A DNA stretch of 64,000 nucleotides from Candidatus Odyssella sp. Lineage in GTDB: Bacteria > Pseudomonadota > Alphaproteobacteria > Paracaedibacterales > Paracaedibacteraceae. The notes below the pieces were generated by a model, which was not told the origin of the DNA, did not search any database, and worked only from the letters and a program-made list of their open reading frames with translations. This document shows positions 52,045-62,560 of this stretch, one piece after another; positions within the stretch are counted from its first letter, which is position 1, and the number at the start of each line of letters is the position of its first letter. Position numbers and translations under genes: made by a program. The DNA lies in NCBI GenBank assembly GCA_020718185.1, contig DYSP01000002.1:44061-108060 (forward strand), given 5' to 3'.

Positions 52045-54066
52045 TTATAGATTAAGTTTTGCAATTAAATCACCCAACTTGCGAGCCGTAATCGGGGCAA
52101 CCAAAACATGATCATAAACCTCGCGCGCAATAGAAAAATTATCTTCAGCATGAATCATCGCAATGATTGGCACTTGAGCTTTGAAAAAAGTAAGACGAAG
52201 CTTTTCAGTGATAGGAAGTGAATAGTCATCTTTTTTTTCTGAACTTAAATCAATAAAAATGGCAGAAAATGATTCATCTTTAAACTTTTCAATAATTTCA
52301 TCGATAGAAGATGCAATACGCGCCTCATGACGTAAAGATTCTAGTAAAATAGGTAAAGTATTTGTTTCTGCTCCTCCTATTTCGTCAATAACTAAAAACT
52401 TCAACTTTTCTTTCTTTGCTTGAGAATGTGATCCACCACTATCATAACGCTCGACAACATCGGCTGGAAATTGCACCCAAAAAGTACTTCCTTGACCAAG
52501 CTTACTAGCAACACCGGCTGTGCCCTGTAATAAATTCGTCAAACTGCGCACAATGGCAAGACCTAAGCCAATTCCTTCCACAGATTGCTGTTTACCATTG
52601 TCTGTCTTAAAAAATTCTTCAAATAAAGATTGTCGCAACCCTTCAGCAATGCCAACACCGGTATCAATCACTTGAATTGATATATCTGTTTTCATATCTG
52701 ACAAAGGGATCGCACTTACATTAATTTTAATAGAACCGACTTTTGTAAATTTCAGTGCATTTGTCACTAAATGCAAAATTATTTGCCGCAAGCGAATGGC
52801 GTCTGATCGAATAATCAGCGGCACATCTTGGCTAAAAAACACTTCAAATTTTAATTTGCGCTGCAGAGCCACTGGCAATAATAACCCATGCACTTCATCG
52901 ATCAATTGACGAATATTCATATTTGCAAAACTAAGACTTACTTCTTCTGACTCAAGGCGACTAAATTCAAGAATTGAATCAACGAGACGCAATAGCGAAT
53001 CTGCCGAAAATTCCATTGTATTTACATATTTTATTTGTGCATCCGTGAGCTCTGTTTCCTTTAACAAACTAATCATCCCAACTACCCCCGTCATAGGCGT
53101 GCGAATTTGATGACTCATCATTGCTAAAAAGTGGTTCTTAGCTTCTAAACTATGACTTGTTTCAGTTTTTTCTTTTTCCAGATTAGTAGCAAGTTCAGAC
53201 AAATCCCCAACCATCTGTTCATAGTTATATGATACGCGTGCCAATTTTCGGGCAATTAATAACCCGACCAATGACATTAAGAAAATCACTATAAAACCAG
53301 TCGGCACAATCGTCATTAACAACCCTTTTGTTCGATCGCGCGGCAACCAGGTAATATACCCTAAGTCTTGGTTGTTTTTATTTAAAATATAAGAAGGCTG
53401 GTTACCAATAAGTTCCATTTGATCCAACGGATAGAATTGTAAATTAGTTAAATTGTAGGTTTGGGCTATTTTTTGAAGAAATGTTTCATTAAGCGCACTG
53501 CCGATCAACATCCTAAGTTTTGTGGGTTTTACCGAACTTTGATGATCCGCATAATTGACTTCACTAATAGCTGCAGTTGAAAGAAGATATATAGCAGAAT
53601 AGATCTTGATGATTTCACTTCTAGCTGTTTCTTGGCCTTCATCTTTATTATGAGCATTTAAGAAGTTTTTAATATTATCAGGAATAATCTTCCCTTTTTC
53701 CAAAAGTTTGGAGTCGGTTGAATAAAGAACTTCATTAGTTTCAGCATTAATAATAGAAAAAAAAGAGATGTCATGGCTTTTCTCTAAATCATAGACAATA
53801 TTTTCTTCAATCCATTTTGGATTATAATTCAGGTAAATATTCTGATAACTTTGATTCCAAACAGCTAAAGAATAAACAATATTTGCATATTTATTTTCTT
53901 CTGCCTTGACGGAGCCTGAAATGGTAATTGATGTTTCTTCTATCGATTGCTGATATAATTTTTTAAAACTAACAAACGAAATAATAAATACAGATAGAAA
54001 ACAAATAAAAAATGCCAATAAAAAATAAATGATGATATCTTTAAACATCAATGCCTTGGGTTTCAT
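52045..54066 (-). CDS. Hybrid sensor histidine kinase with C-terminal receiver-like domain
   Basis: Two TMs with periplasmic sensor; MSHQIRTPMTGVVGM H-box; IGLGLAIVRSLTNLLQGTAGVASKLGQGSTFWVQFP; REC-like C-terminus. Confidence 0.93.
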   Translation of the reverse strand: MKPKALMFKDIIIYFLLAFFICFLSVFIISFVSFKKLYQQSIEETSITISGSVKAEENKYANIVYSLAVWNQSYQNIYLNYNPKWIEENIVYDLEKSHDISFFSIINAETNEVLYSTDSKLLEKGKIIPDNIKNFLNAHNKDEGQETARSEIIKIYSAIYLLSTAAISEVNYADHQSSVKPTKLRMLIGSALNETFLQKIAQTYNLTNLQFYPLDQMELIGNQPSYILNKNNQDLGYITWLPRDRTKGLLMTIVPTGFIVIFLMSLVGLLIARKLARVSYNYEQMVGDLSELATNLEKEKTETSHSLEAKNHFLAMMSHQIRTPMTGVVGMISLLKETELTDAQIKYVNTMEFSADSLLRLVDSILEFSRLESEEVSLSFANMNIRQLIDEVHGLLLPVALQRKLKFEVFFSQDVPLIIRSDAIRLRQIILHLVTNALKFTKVGSIKINVSAIPLSDMKTDISIQVIDTGVGIAEGLRQSLFEEFFKTDNGKQQSVEGIGLGLAIVRSLTNLLQGTAGVASKLGQGSTFWVQFPADVVERYDSGGSHSQAKKEKLKFLVIDEIGGAETNTLPILLESLRHEARIASSIDEIIEKFKDESFSAIFIDLSSEKKDDYSLPITEKLRLTFFKAQVPIIAMIHAEDNFSIAREVYDHVLVAPITARKLGDLIAKLNL

Positions 54067-55262
54067 GACATCTTTTCCTTTATATTATTTTCAATACTCA
54101 ATTCCACAAGAGTTAAATCATCTGAAAAACTTGTCTCGCCTAACAAATTTATATGATTTCGAATGACATCTAAAATACTTTTACCTTGTAAGTCTTGGAT
54201 AAAACTAGGCAAATCTTCTGATAAAAAAGAAACGCCTGGAATTGCCCCTACATCGTCCCACAACAAATCACTGTATAAGTTTAATGAAGCACCAGCAGGG
54301 ATATCAAGAATCCGTTCTTCATAAGTTGCATCTTGTAAAATTCCAAGCGGCATTCCTGCCCCATTTCCTAAATAAAACTTTTGCTCTGCAGGAAAATAAA
54401 CAATCGGATGTGTCGAGCCAGCTGCCGCATACGTAAGCGTTCGGTTTTTCAAGTCTAACATACCAATCAAACATGTACAAAAATGACCCACAGGGATTAA
54501 TCCTTTAAGGCTTTTATTCAAGATGATCATCAATTCTGCGGGGCTTGTCACTTTATGACGATATTCTAAAAAAAGGGTATGCAACCTAAAAGTTGACAGT
54601 GACGCCGTGATGCCTTTTCCTGAAAAATCACAAATCCAAATCATTACCTTTTCAGAAGAAACCTCATAAATTCCCCAAATATCCCCACTCAAAAATCGAG
54701 ATGGCAAAAACATTGACTCAATTTTAAGGTGATATTTTTGATAGAGTTCTGCAAGTTGTGTACGCGATGGCAATAAAGCCATTTGAAAATCTAAAGCACG
54801 TGTGAATTCTTCACTGGCTATTTTTTGATAATCTTCAAGAGTACGAATAAGATAACTATTTTGCAATTGAACTTTGACACGCGATAAAAGTTCTAATTTA
54901 TGGATTGGTTTAATAATGACATCTGTAGCACCGTATCCCCATGCCTCTTTACGCTCTTCTGGATCTGTAATCATTGTTTGAACTAAAATAGGCAAGTTTC
55001 GTGTTTTATGATGGCTTCGTAGTGTTTTGATCACTTCTATTCCACTGACATTAGGCATTACTAAATCAAGAATAAGAAGATCGGGTTCTTGTTCATCAAT
55101 TTTTTCTAAAGCATCTTGACCATCAACAGCTGTATGAATATTTCGATAACCTTCACTTTTTAAATAACTAGAAATAAGTTCACGATTAATAATCATATCA
55201 TCAACAATTAAGATCCGATTATCATAGAGGCTAGCTGACATGTTGCTGACGCTCATCTTCAT
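54063..55262 (-). CDS. Response regulator with PP2C/SpoIIE (RsbU-like) phosphatase output
   Basis: REC domain (ILIVDDMIINRELIS, LLILDLVMPNVSG, IIKPI) then SGDIWGIYEVSSEKVMIWICDFSGKGITASLSTFRLHTLF and C-terminal SFSDDLTLVELS. Confidence 0.93.
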   Translation of the reverse strand: MKMSVSNMSASLYDNRILIVDDMIINRELISSYLKSEGYRNIHTAVDGQDALEKIDEQEPDLLILDLVMPNVSGIEVIKTLRSHHKTRNLPILVQTMITDPEERKEAWGYGATDVIIKPIHKLELLSRVKVQLQNSYLIRTLEDYQKIASEEFTRALDFQMALLPSRTQLAELYQKYHLKIESMFLPSRFLSGDIWGIYEVSSEKVMIWICDFSGKGITASLSTFRLHTLFLEYRHKVTSPAELMIILNKSLKGLIPVGHFCTCLIGMLDLKNRTLTYAAAGSTHPIVYFPAEQKFYLGNGAGMPLGILQDATYEERILDIPAGASLNLYSDLLWDDVGAIPGVSFLSEDLPSFIQDLQGKSILDVIRNHINLLGETSFSDDLTLVELSIENNIKEKMS

Positions 55263-55286
55263 CCCCTATTTTCACCTCTAAATGGC

Positions 55287-55601
55287 TTAAACAACCTTAA
55301 AGAGACTGTCAAAATGTCCCAAATCAAGCATTTTTTTAACCTGACCTTGGGCTCCTTTTAAAGTCACATCACCATCTTTCATTCGCATTTTATCGCGCGC
55401 AATCAACAACATGCCCAACCCTGCGGAATCAATAAATTCAAGATTTGATAGATTTAACAAACAGTTTTTTAACTCATGCTCCACAAATAACTCTGTCAAT
55501 TCTTTGAAAGATCCATAATCGGCGAATGTCAATCTACCAGTAAGTTCCACATGAATTTCTTCACCAGCTGCATTTACTTTATAATTCACAATACACCTCA
55601 T
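55287..55601 (-). CDS. STAS-domain anti-sigma factor antagonist
   Basis: CLLNLSNLEFIDSAGLGMLLIARDKM: conserved Ser phosphorylation motif. Confidence 0.94.
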   Translation of the reverse strand: MRCIVNYKVNAAGEEIHVELTGRLTFADYGSFKELTELFVEHELKNCLLNLSNLEFIDSAGLGMLLIARDKMRMKDGDVTLKGAQGQVKKMLDLGHFDSLFKVV

Positions 55602-55774
55602 CCAAAATGTCTTTTACTAATACGTCAATTTAACAGAAAAACTCTTAAGACATTCTTAATGTTTCACTAAAACAAGATAACAAAAGAGATAGCTAATTTT
55701 ATGAAAATTTATTGAACATTTAGTGAAACTAAGATATAGTGAACAGTATTTTAATTAATTATGAAAGAATATTC

Positions 55775-56365
55775 ATGCGAAATATTCAAAGCGTCTGCGT
55801 CTATTGTGGTGCGTCTGGTCGTGTAGATAAAATTTATAAAGATGCTGCTCTCAGAATGGGTGAAGTTCTTGCACGTGCTGGCTTACAGGTTGTTTTTGGC
55901 GGTGGAAAACTGGGTCTTATGGGTTTGGTTGCTGATAATGCCCTTGCAAATGGCGGTCGCGTTATTGGTATTATTCCAAAGCATTTAGAAAAATTTGAAG
56001 GGGCTCATCTTAGTCTTTCAGAACTTCATGTGGTTGACACAATGCACACAAGAAAGCAAAAAATGTCGGAACTTGCTGATGCTTTTATTGTATTACCTGG
56101 CGGATTTGGAACACTTGATGAGCTATTTGAAATTTTAACTTGGCGACAACTTCAAATGCATGAAAAGCCCGTTATTATTGTTAATGTCAATGGCTATTGG
56201 GATCCTTTAAAAAAGTTAATTCATAATATTATTGAGCAAAATTTTGCAACCCCAATCCATGCTCTTTTTGCAACATTTGTTGATAGCCCCGATGAAGTTT
56301 TGGATGCGCTTGACAATGGAATTGTCTCTAATTTTACTTCCGACGAACAGGTGCAAGGAGCATAA
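55775..56365 (+). CDS. LOG family protein (nucleoside 5'-monophosphate phosphoribohydrolase)
   Basis: VCVYCGASGRVDKIY; GGGKLGLMGLVADNAL; PGGFGTLDELFEILTWRQLQMHEKP. Confidence 0.95.
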   Translation: MRNIQSVCVYCGASGRVDKIYKDAALRMGEVLARAGLQVVFGGGKLGLMGLVADNALANGGRVIGIIPKHLEKFEGAHLSLSELHVVDTMHTRKQKMSELADAFIVLPGGFGTLDELFEILTWRQLQMHEKPVIIVNVNGYWDPLKKLIHNIIEQNFATPIHALFATFVDSPDEVLDALDNGIVSNFTSDEQVQGA

Positions 56366-56685
56366 GATCTCTTTTATGTAAAGGTTGCTAAAATATATTG
56401 GGTTTTAATGGCACCTTTACTCCTAATACATTTCCATCACAATAATTAATAATAGTTGAAACACCAAAAAAACAGATCATTATCGAATACCTCTAATTTC
56501 CAAACATAGGAACGTTAGATCTACTCTCTTCTCTCTTTATAACTATAAATAATATTTGGCCTTGAATGGATTAACCTGGATGCAGTATATTTAAAATAGC
56601 TTTCTCAAAGGTGCTGCTTGCTCCTCAAAATATCTAAACTTATATAAGAGTATCATAGCATAATGACTATATTAGTGAGTAAAAA

Positions 56686-57507
56686 ATGACAACACAATCA
56701 AAGCCATATATTATTGTACTGGGCAATGAAAAAGGTGGTACAGGTAAATCTACAGCTGCCATGCATTTAGTCACGTCATTACTTCATCAAGGTTATACTG
56801 TGGGATCATTAGATATAGACGCTCGACAAGGAACATTGAGTCGTTATGTAGAAAATCGCAAAAACCTTATTCAGCAAGAAGGTATGGCTCTTTCTATGCC
56901 ACGTCATTATCCTATTCATAGAAGCACACTAGAGTTAGTTATAAAAGCACAAGAAGAAGAACAAAATCGTCTTATCCAAGCAATACAATTACTTCAAGAT
57001 TGTCAATTTATTATCATTGACACCCCAGGAAGTGACACTTATCTTTCCCGACTTGCTCATTCCTACGCAGACACATTAATTACACCTCTAAACGATAGCT
57101 TTATTGATCTTGACATGCTTGTTCGCGTGACACCTGACTCACATGATATTTTACGTCCCAGCACTTATTCTGAAATGGTTTGGGAGCAAAAAAAGCAGCG
57201 CGCCTTACGAGATGGTGGTAAAATTGATTGGATTGTGATGCGGAATCGCTTAAGCAGCATTTATTCCCGCAATAAAGAAGAGATGGATCGTGTTCTTCAG
57301 GCTTTATCCCGACGCATTGGGTTTCGTCTTGTTCCAGGATTTGGTGAACGTGTTATCTTCAAAGAATTATTTTTGAATGGATTAACCGTACTTGATATGC
57401 GCCAGGCAAATACCCCAATGACATTATCTCATGTTGCAGCAAAACAAGAATTAAATGCGTTAATTGACAAGATCGATTTACCTTTCCAAATGAAAGGTGC
57501 TGCTTAA
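56686..57507 (+). CDS. mipZ: ParA/MinD-family division-plane ATPase, MipZ-like
   Basis: IIVLGNEKGGTGKSTAAMHLVTSLLHQGYTVGSLDIDARQGTLSRYVENR. Confidence 0.9.
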   Translation: MTTQSKPYIIVLGNEKGGTGKSTAAMHLVTSLLHQGYTVGSLDIDARQGTLSRYVENRKNLIQQEGMALSMPRHYPIHRSTLELVIKAQEEEQNRLIQAIQLLQDCQFIIIDTPGSDTYLSRLAHSYADTLITPLNDSFIDLDMLVRVTPDSHDILRPSTYSEMVWEQKKQRALRDGGKIDWIVMRNRLSSIYSRNKEEMDRVLQALSRRIGFRLVPGFGERVIFKELFLNGLTVLDMRQANTPMTLSHVAAKQELNALIDKIDLPFQMKGAA

Positions 57508-57671
57508 TAGCTAGAACCCTTTATAAAGAAACTTACCTTCCATATAATTCGAAATCATAATGGGTATGGACATAACGTTTCTCTCGAAAAATTAAGTGGC
57601 TTTCTAAGCAACATTCAATTATCATAAAATTAAATTTAAATTGAACTAAGAAGCCTCTGCTGATTTAAAAT

Positions 57672-59138
57672 ATGAATGAAACTTCAGAAAACACAAAACC
57701 ACCCACCTCTTTTCAAAATACCTTACAAATTGTAAAAGCGCAGGATTTTTTTGAAATGATTGGTTGGTTTTTAACAATCACTCTTCCTCTTATTCTTTAT
57801 TTTTTTACATCGCCTATCAGTGCCCCTCTTCATGGCCAAGACGACCCTAAAATTTTTCTTTGTATTCTTTCTGCCGCTTCGGTCATGTGGGCATTTTCAC
57901 TTGTACCAGAACTTGTCCCCATGTTTTTTATCATTTTAACGACAGCATTATTATCCCTAGTAAACGCTGAAGTCATTTTATCTGGATTTTCTTCGCCTAC
58001 TTTTGTAACTTTGTTGGGGATTTCAGCATTGACTGTCGGTATTATGCAAGCTGGCGCCCTTAAACGTTTCATTCTTTATTTTATGCAAACATCATCGTTT
58101 CGAAAACTTAATATTGTCTTTTTTTGTAGTGGCTTTATTATATCCCCTCTTTTACCTTCTATTATTAACAGATGCCAATTATTAGGATCACTGCTCTCAG
58201 ATATAAGTGGTAGCCTCAGCATATCACCAACAACAAAGCCGTTCTTGAAAATGTTTACCCATGGCTTTTTTAGCACAACACTTTTTTCCAGTTCCTTTTT
58301 GACCGCGTCCTTAATGAATTTTATCATCATTTCTGTATTACCACTTCAAGAGCAAGAAAGCTTTCAAAGTGCGGGTTGGTTTATAGCCACAGCTGTTTTG
58401 ACCGTATTTTTAATGATAAGTTATTGCCTTCTCTGGCTATTATTTATGAGATCTAGTAAAAATATTCCCATTAACGTTGAAAATATCACACAGAATTTAT
58501 CCAAAATGGGACCCATCAAAAAAAGTGAAAAATTTACCACTTTTTGTTTAATTGCTTTGTTTATTGGTATGTTGACAATCAATTTTCATCACATCCCTCA
58601 AAGTTGGCTGAGCTTTATCGTTTTATTTCTTTTACTTGTCTTAAACTATGTTGATATGAATGATTTTCAGCGTAACATTGATTGGTCTTTTATTCTTTTT
58701 TTGTGTTCGTTAGTTAGCCTGTCACAAGTCTTTAAAGATTTAAAACTAGACATTTGGCTTTATCAAGGAATGTTAAATTATTTCCCTCAAATGCTTAGCA
58801 ACCGCTATACCCTATTTGGTTCGATGATTGCCATTACTATCGCTTTGCGTTTCTTTTTACCCATCGGAGCAGTCGTCGCCCTTCTTGTTCCTAGTGCTGT
58901 TTCATTTGCTTACCTTGCCGGGATTAGTGCTTGGGCTTTATGTTTTACCATTCTATTTATTGCTGATATTTGGTTTTTCCCTTATCAATGCACCTTTTAT
59001 CGGATTTATAGAAACCCCTTTGGCAACACGTTCTCTTATCAAAAAAAATTTCTTTTTTTTAACGCGGCAATGAATATTGTCAAGATTCTAGCCATCCTTT
59101 GTAGCCTTCCTTACTGGAAATATATGAGCTTAATTTAG
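57672..59138 (+). CDS. SLC13/CitT-like anion permease family membrane protein
   Basis: Multi-TM; TFVTLLGISALTVGIMQAGALKRF and late-TM pattern consistent with the divalent anion:Na+ symporter superfamily. Confidence 0.7.
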   Translation: MNETSENTKPPTSFQNTLQIVKAQDFFEMIGWFLTITLPLILYFFTSPISAPLHGQDDPKIFLCILSAASVMWAFSLVPELVPMFFIILTTALLSLVNAEVILSGFSSPTFVTLLGISALTVGIMQAGALKRFILYFMQTSSFRKLNIVFFCSGFIISPLLPSIINRCQLLGSLLSDISGSLSISPTTKPFLKMFTHGFFSTTLFSSSFLTASLMNFIIISVLPLQEQESFQSAGWFIATAVLTVFLMISYCLLWLLFMRSSKNIPINVENITQNLSKMGPIKKSEKFTTFCLIALFIGMLTINFHHIPQSWLSFIVLFLLLVLNYVDMNDFQRNIDWSFILFLCSLVSLSQVFKDLKLDIWLYQGMLNYFPQMLSNRYTLFGSMIAITIALRFFLPIGAVVALLVPSAVSFAYLAGISAWALCFTILFIADIWFFPYQCTFYRIYRNPFGNTFSYQKKFLFFNAAMNIVKILAILCSLPYWKYMSLI

Positions 59139-59207
59139 AGGTATATCGTTCGTGATTCAAAATAAAGAACATTTCTATCAATCGATTCCAATTACAAAGA
59201 GTGCGTA

Positions 59208-60332
59208 GTGATGAATGTTATTTTAAACGTTAAAAAATTGGCTATTTATACATTTTTAATCACATTATGTGGTTATTTAGGTTATATGAATTATGAGCGT
59301 GAAACACTTTTAGTTTTACATAGTTACGATGAAAATTATGCTTGGGTTCGAGACGTTAATATCGGCATTAAACGATCTTTAGGAAACAGAAAAAACATTC
59401 GAATCTTTTATCATTATATGGATACCAAAAGCCACCCAGATTTAGAATTCAAAAAGAAATCTGGTGTCATCGCTAGGCGCGTTGTTGATTACATTAAGCC
59501 TGATATTGTCTTAGCTTGCGATGATGATGCGCAAGAATACGTTATGAGTCATTACAAAAACCGTAATGATATTCAAATCGTTTTTGTAGGGCTTAATGCT
59601 AAACCTGAAAGGTATGGGTATCTAAATGCCACTAATGTAACAGGTGTGCTAGAAAGAATCCCCTATGAAGCCGTTAAAAATGTTATTGAAATTATTGCAA
59701 AACAACGAAATTTAAAGCCGCCTTATCGGGCTATTCACATATCAGATCAATCAATTATTGTGGGATATGATGATATCAACATGCATGAATATCCCCATTG
59801 GTTTCCTGTTAAACTTTTAAAATCAAATCTTGTAAGCACATTTGATGAGTGGAAAAGAGCCATTCGTGAAAGTGGCGAGATTGCTGACATCATTCTCATT
59901 TCGAATTATAGAAAAGTTTATAAAAATGATGAAAAAAAAACCATTGTTCCTTTTAAAGAAGTTATTGAATGGTCGTACAAAAATGCAGCTATACCGCTGA
60001 TTGGTCTGAATGGATTTGTCTGTGAAGAAGGAACTGCTCTTGCTGTTGGAGCTTCTCCGATTGAACAGGGTAAACTGGGGGCTCAGATTGCTGTAACACT
60101 CTTAGAAAAAAAAGCAAAAATTGCAGATATCCCTTTTCAAAATAGTGCATACCCCATGATTTATATTGATGAACAACGATTTAATGAATCAGGTTATAAC
60201 TTGCCACAACTGTATATAGCGTTTGCAAAAACCACTAATAACTTTTACCAAACAAAACATCTTTGGGAAAACTTTAAACATCCTGGCTGGAAAAAAGAGT
60301 TTGAAAAACAAAATAACGAAATGAATAAATAA
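59208..60332 (+). CDS. ABC transporter substrate-binding-like (ABC_sub_bind) protein, membrane anchored
   Basis: ETLLVLHSYDENYAWVRDVNIGIKRSL; PDIVLACDDDAQEYVM; VGASPIEQGKLGAQIAVTLLEKK. Confidence 0.8.
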   Translation: MMNVILNVKKLAIYTFLITLCGYLGYMNYERETLLVLHSYDENYAWVRDVNIGIKRSLGNRKNIRIFYHYMDTKSHPDLEFKKKSGVIARRVVDYIKPDIVLACDDDAQEYVMSHYKNRNDIQIVFVGLNAKPERYGYLNATNVTGVLERIPYEAVKNVIEIIAKQRNLKPPYRAIHISDQSIIVGYDDINMHEYPHWFPVKLLKSNLVSTFDEWKRAIRESGEIADIILISNYRKVYKNDEKKTIVPFKEVIEWSYKNAAIPLIGLNGFVCEEGTALAVGASPIEQGKLGAQIAVTLLEKKAKIADIPFQNSAYPMIYIDEQRFNESGYNLPQLYIAFAKTTNNFYQTKHLWENFKHPGWKKEFEKQNNEMNK

Positions 60333-60403
60333 TATGAAACCGCCTAGGTTGCCAAATGTTTTATACTAAAGTTGTCAACCTAAGTTTCGATTTTCATAAT
60401 TAA

Positions 60404-61686
60404 TCATCGAATCATCTGATTTGATACCTGGATCAGTTCACTAGCAATGCTAATCGCTTTAGCGTTACTTTCATAATTTGCTTTATCAACAATCATCATT
60501 GTTAGCTGCTCCGTTGAATCAATCGTTCAGCCTTCAATATTTGACGTTACGATTGTCCCTGCCCCATTAGCACCAACAGCATTCAACATATAATTACCAG
60601 AACCAGCTGTTGCTTGATAAACGCCACCAGATGTTTCTAGTAATTGATTAGCATCAGCAAAAGTACCAAGCGGTATTTTGGCGAAAGGTACAATGGCACC
60701 ATTATCATATCTCGCCATCACCAGCCCAGTGCTTTGATCAATAGATACACTTTCATAATTACCAGATGTACGCCCATCAGATGTTACTTGCGATGGATTA
60801 AACGCACCACCAACAGCACGAAGACCATCACTTGCACCAATTGCTCCCATATTAACACATTTGAGGCAGCGGCTCCATTATTCCATGTCAGAGCTAATAC
60901 AGGCGGAGGAGCAGCGTTTCCATTAAAAGTCGCAGGATTTCCATTATTGTCAAAAACAATATTCATTCCGGCTTGATAAGGTACAGCAATTGCTGCTGCA
61001 TCGGGACAAGTGGCTACTACGTTCCATGTTTGTGGCGCATTATTTGTTTTTGTATAAGTGAAAGTGACCTGATGAGAAACACCCAGCGTGTCAATAACTT
61101 GAACTGGAACACCAAAGGTGGTTGGGCCAGCAAGCGCTGCCCCTGTAAAACTGCTTTCATGTTCACATTAGCTGTGGGTGCTGGAGCCCCATTTAGTCCA
61201 CCAACCGACAAAATGGAAAGACCGGCGGTTGTAGATTGATCTGTGGACGTCACCCGTTCCAGTATCATTTGTCGGCCACGCCATTAAAAATTGACCCGAT
61301 GTATTGGCAAAATTTCCATTTTTATCAGGCGCAAATGTACCATTACGTGTCCATCCTGTCTTTCCCGTACCCTCGGTCGCCGAACTTGACACAGGAAAAA
61401 AACCTTGATCTCGAATTGCCATAAAAGCACTGACTTCAGAAGGTTTTAATTCACCAACAGTGGTGATATATTGTTGAACACTGGTTGTGACACCCCCTGG
61501 TGTATAACCTTGAACAGAAGTGCTCGATGCCCCTGAAAGCACAAAGACCTCTTTTGATTTACCACCTGCCGCATCGGTTTTTGAAATATTATCTGCTTCA
61601 ATCGAAACACGACTTCCATAAGCATTTAGCCCCGAAATACTTGCCTGCAATCCTGACATTAGTGACATAAAAAATTCCTTTTTCAA
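60404..61686 (-). pseudogene. flgE: Flagellar hook protein FlgE, multiply frameshifted
   Basis: N-term SLMSGLQASISGLNAYGSRVSIEADNISKTDA; C-term after TGA: TIDSTEQLTMMIVDKANYESNAKAISIASELIQVSNQMIR; frame changes near 61258, 61155, 60855 and TGA at 60527-60529. Confidence 0.88.
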
Positions 61687-61703
61687 TAGTAAATTTTCAG
61701 TTT

Positions 61704-62540
61704 TTATAAGTTTGCGAGTTGCTCTTTCGTTGGCAAAATACTCTCAGTTACTGATGTTTGGTCATTCAACTTATCTTTAAGATAGAGCGATAATTCATCA
61801 TATTTTTTGATTTGCTCTTGCATGCCAGCATTAAGATTCATTAATTGTGGTGAAGGTGGTTTACTGACAACACTTACATCTGATAATTTAACGGGTGTAT
61901 TTTTAACCAATAAAGCAAAGTCTTTGGATTCTTCGTGGAAGCCAATTTTACGTACTGTTCCCTTAAGAGTCATTGGCATTTCCAAAACTTGACCATCTTG
62001 TGTTTGGGCGATGACTTTAGCTTGATATTGACCTGCAGAGACTTGCTTGTTTGGCTCGCCATTAATTGATCCATTCCAAATAAAGTTTTTAACACCTGCT
62101 TCAGCAGCTAAAGGAAAAACGGTAACACCAGCACCAGCTGCGTCTGTAATCGCCAATTGAGCTTGGGCAATATTATCAGGCATTGAAAATGTCAATGTTT
62201 CGTCATTCCCTTCAAATGTAAATTCATTACCGCGATATTCAACTTCTCTATTAAGATAACCCTCAGCCATAATGGCGCGATCTTTCGTATGATTCAAATT
62301 CATTTGTTCCAAATTCTCATTCATTTTAGATTGTTGTGCTACGCCATTAAACATGATCAGCGTTTGCGTAAAATCACCATCATTTTTAGGGTTAAGAGGG
62401 TCGCCTGGATGCTTCATTTTCGTGATTAATAATTGTTGAAAGGCCTTCAATTGATCACTATGACTTTTGTCAAGTATTTGGGATAATCCTGGTTTTTGAA
62501 GGGTTTTATCATTTTTTACTGCACTGATGCCGGCACCCAT
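61704..62540 (-). CDS. flgD: Flagellar hook assembly protein FlgD
   Basis: FQQLLITKMKHPGDPLNPKNDGDFTQTLIMFNGVAQQSKMNENLEQM; position between fliK and flgE. Confidence 0.88.
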   Translation of the reverse strand: MGAGISAVKNDKTLQKPGLSQILDKSHSDQLKAFQQLLITKMKHPGDPLNPKNDGDFTQTLIMFNGVAQQSKMNENLEQMNLNHTKDRAIMAEGYLNREVEYRGNEFTFEGNDETLTFSMPDNIAQAQLAITDAAGAGVTVFPLAAEAGVKNFIWNGSINGEPNKQVSAGQYQAKVIAQTQDGQVLEMPMTLKGTVRKIGFHEESKDFALLVKNTPVKLSDVSVVSKPPSPQLMNLNAGMQEQIKKYDELSLYLKDKLNDQTSVTESILPTKEQLANL

Positions 62541-62560
62541 AATCGTTTCCTCTTCTTAAT

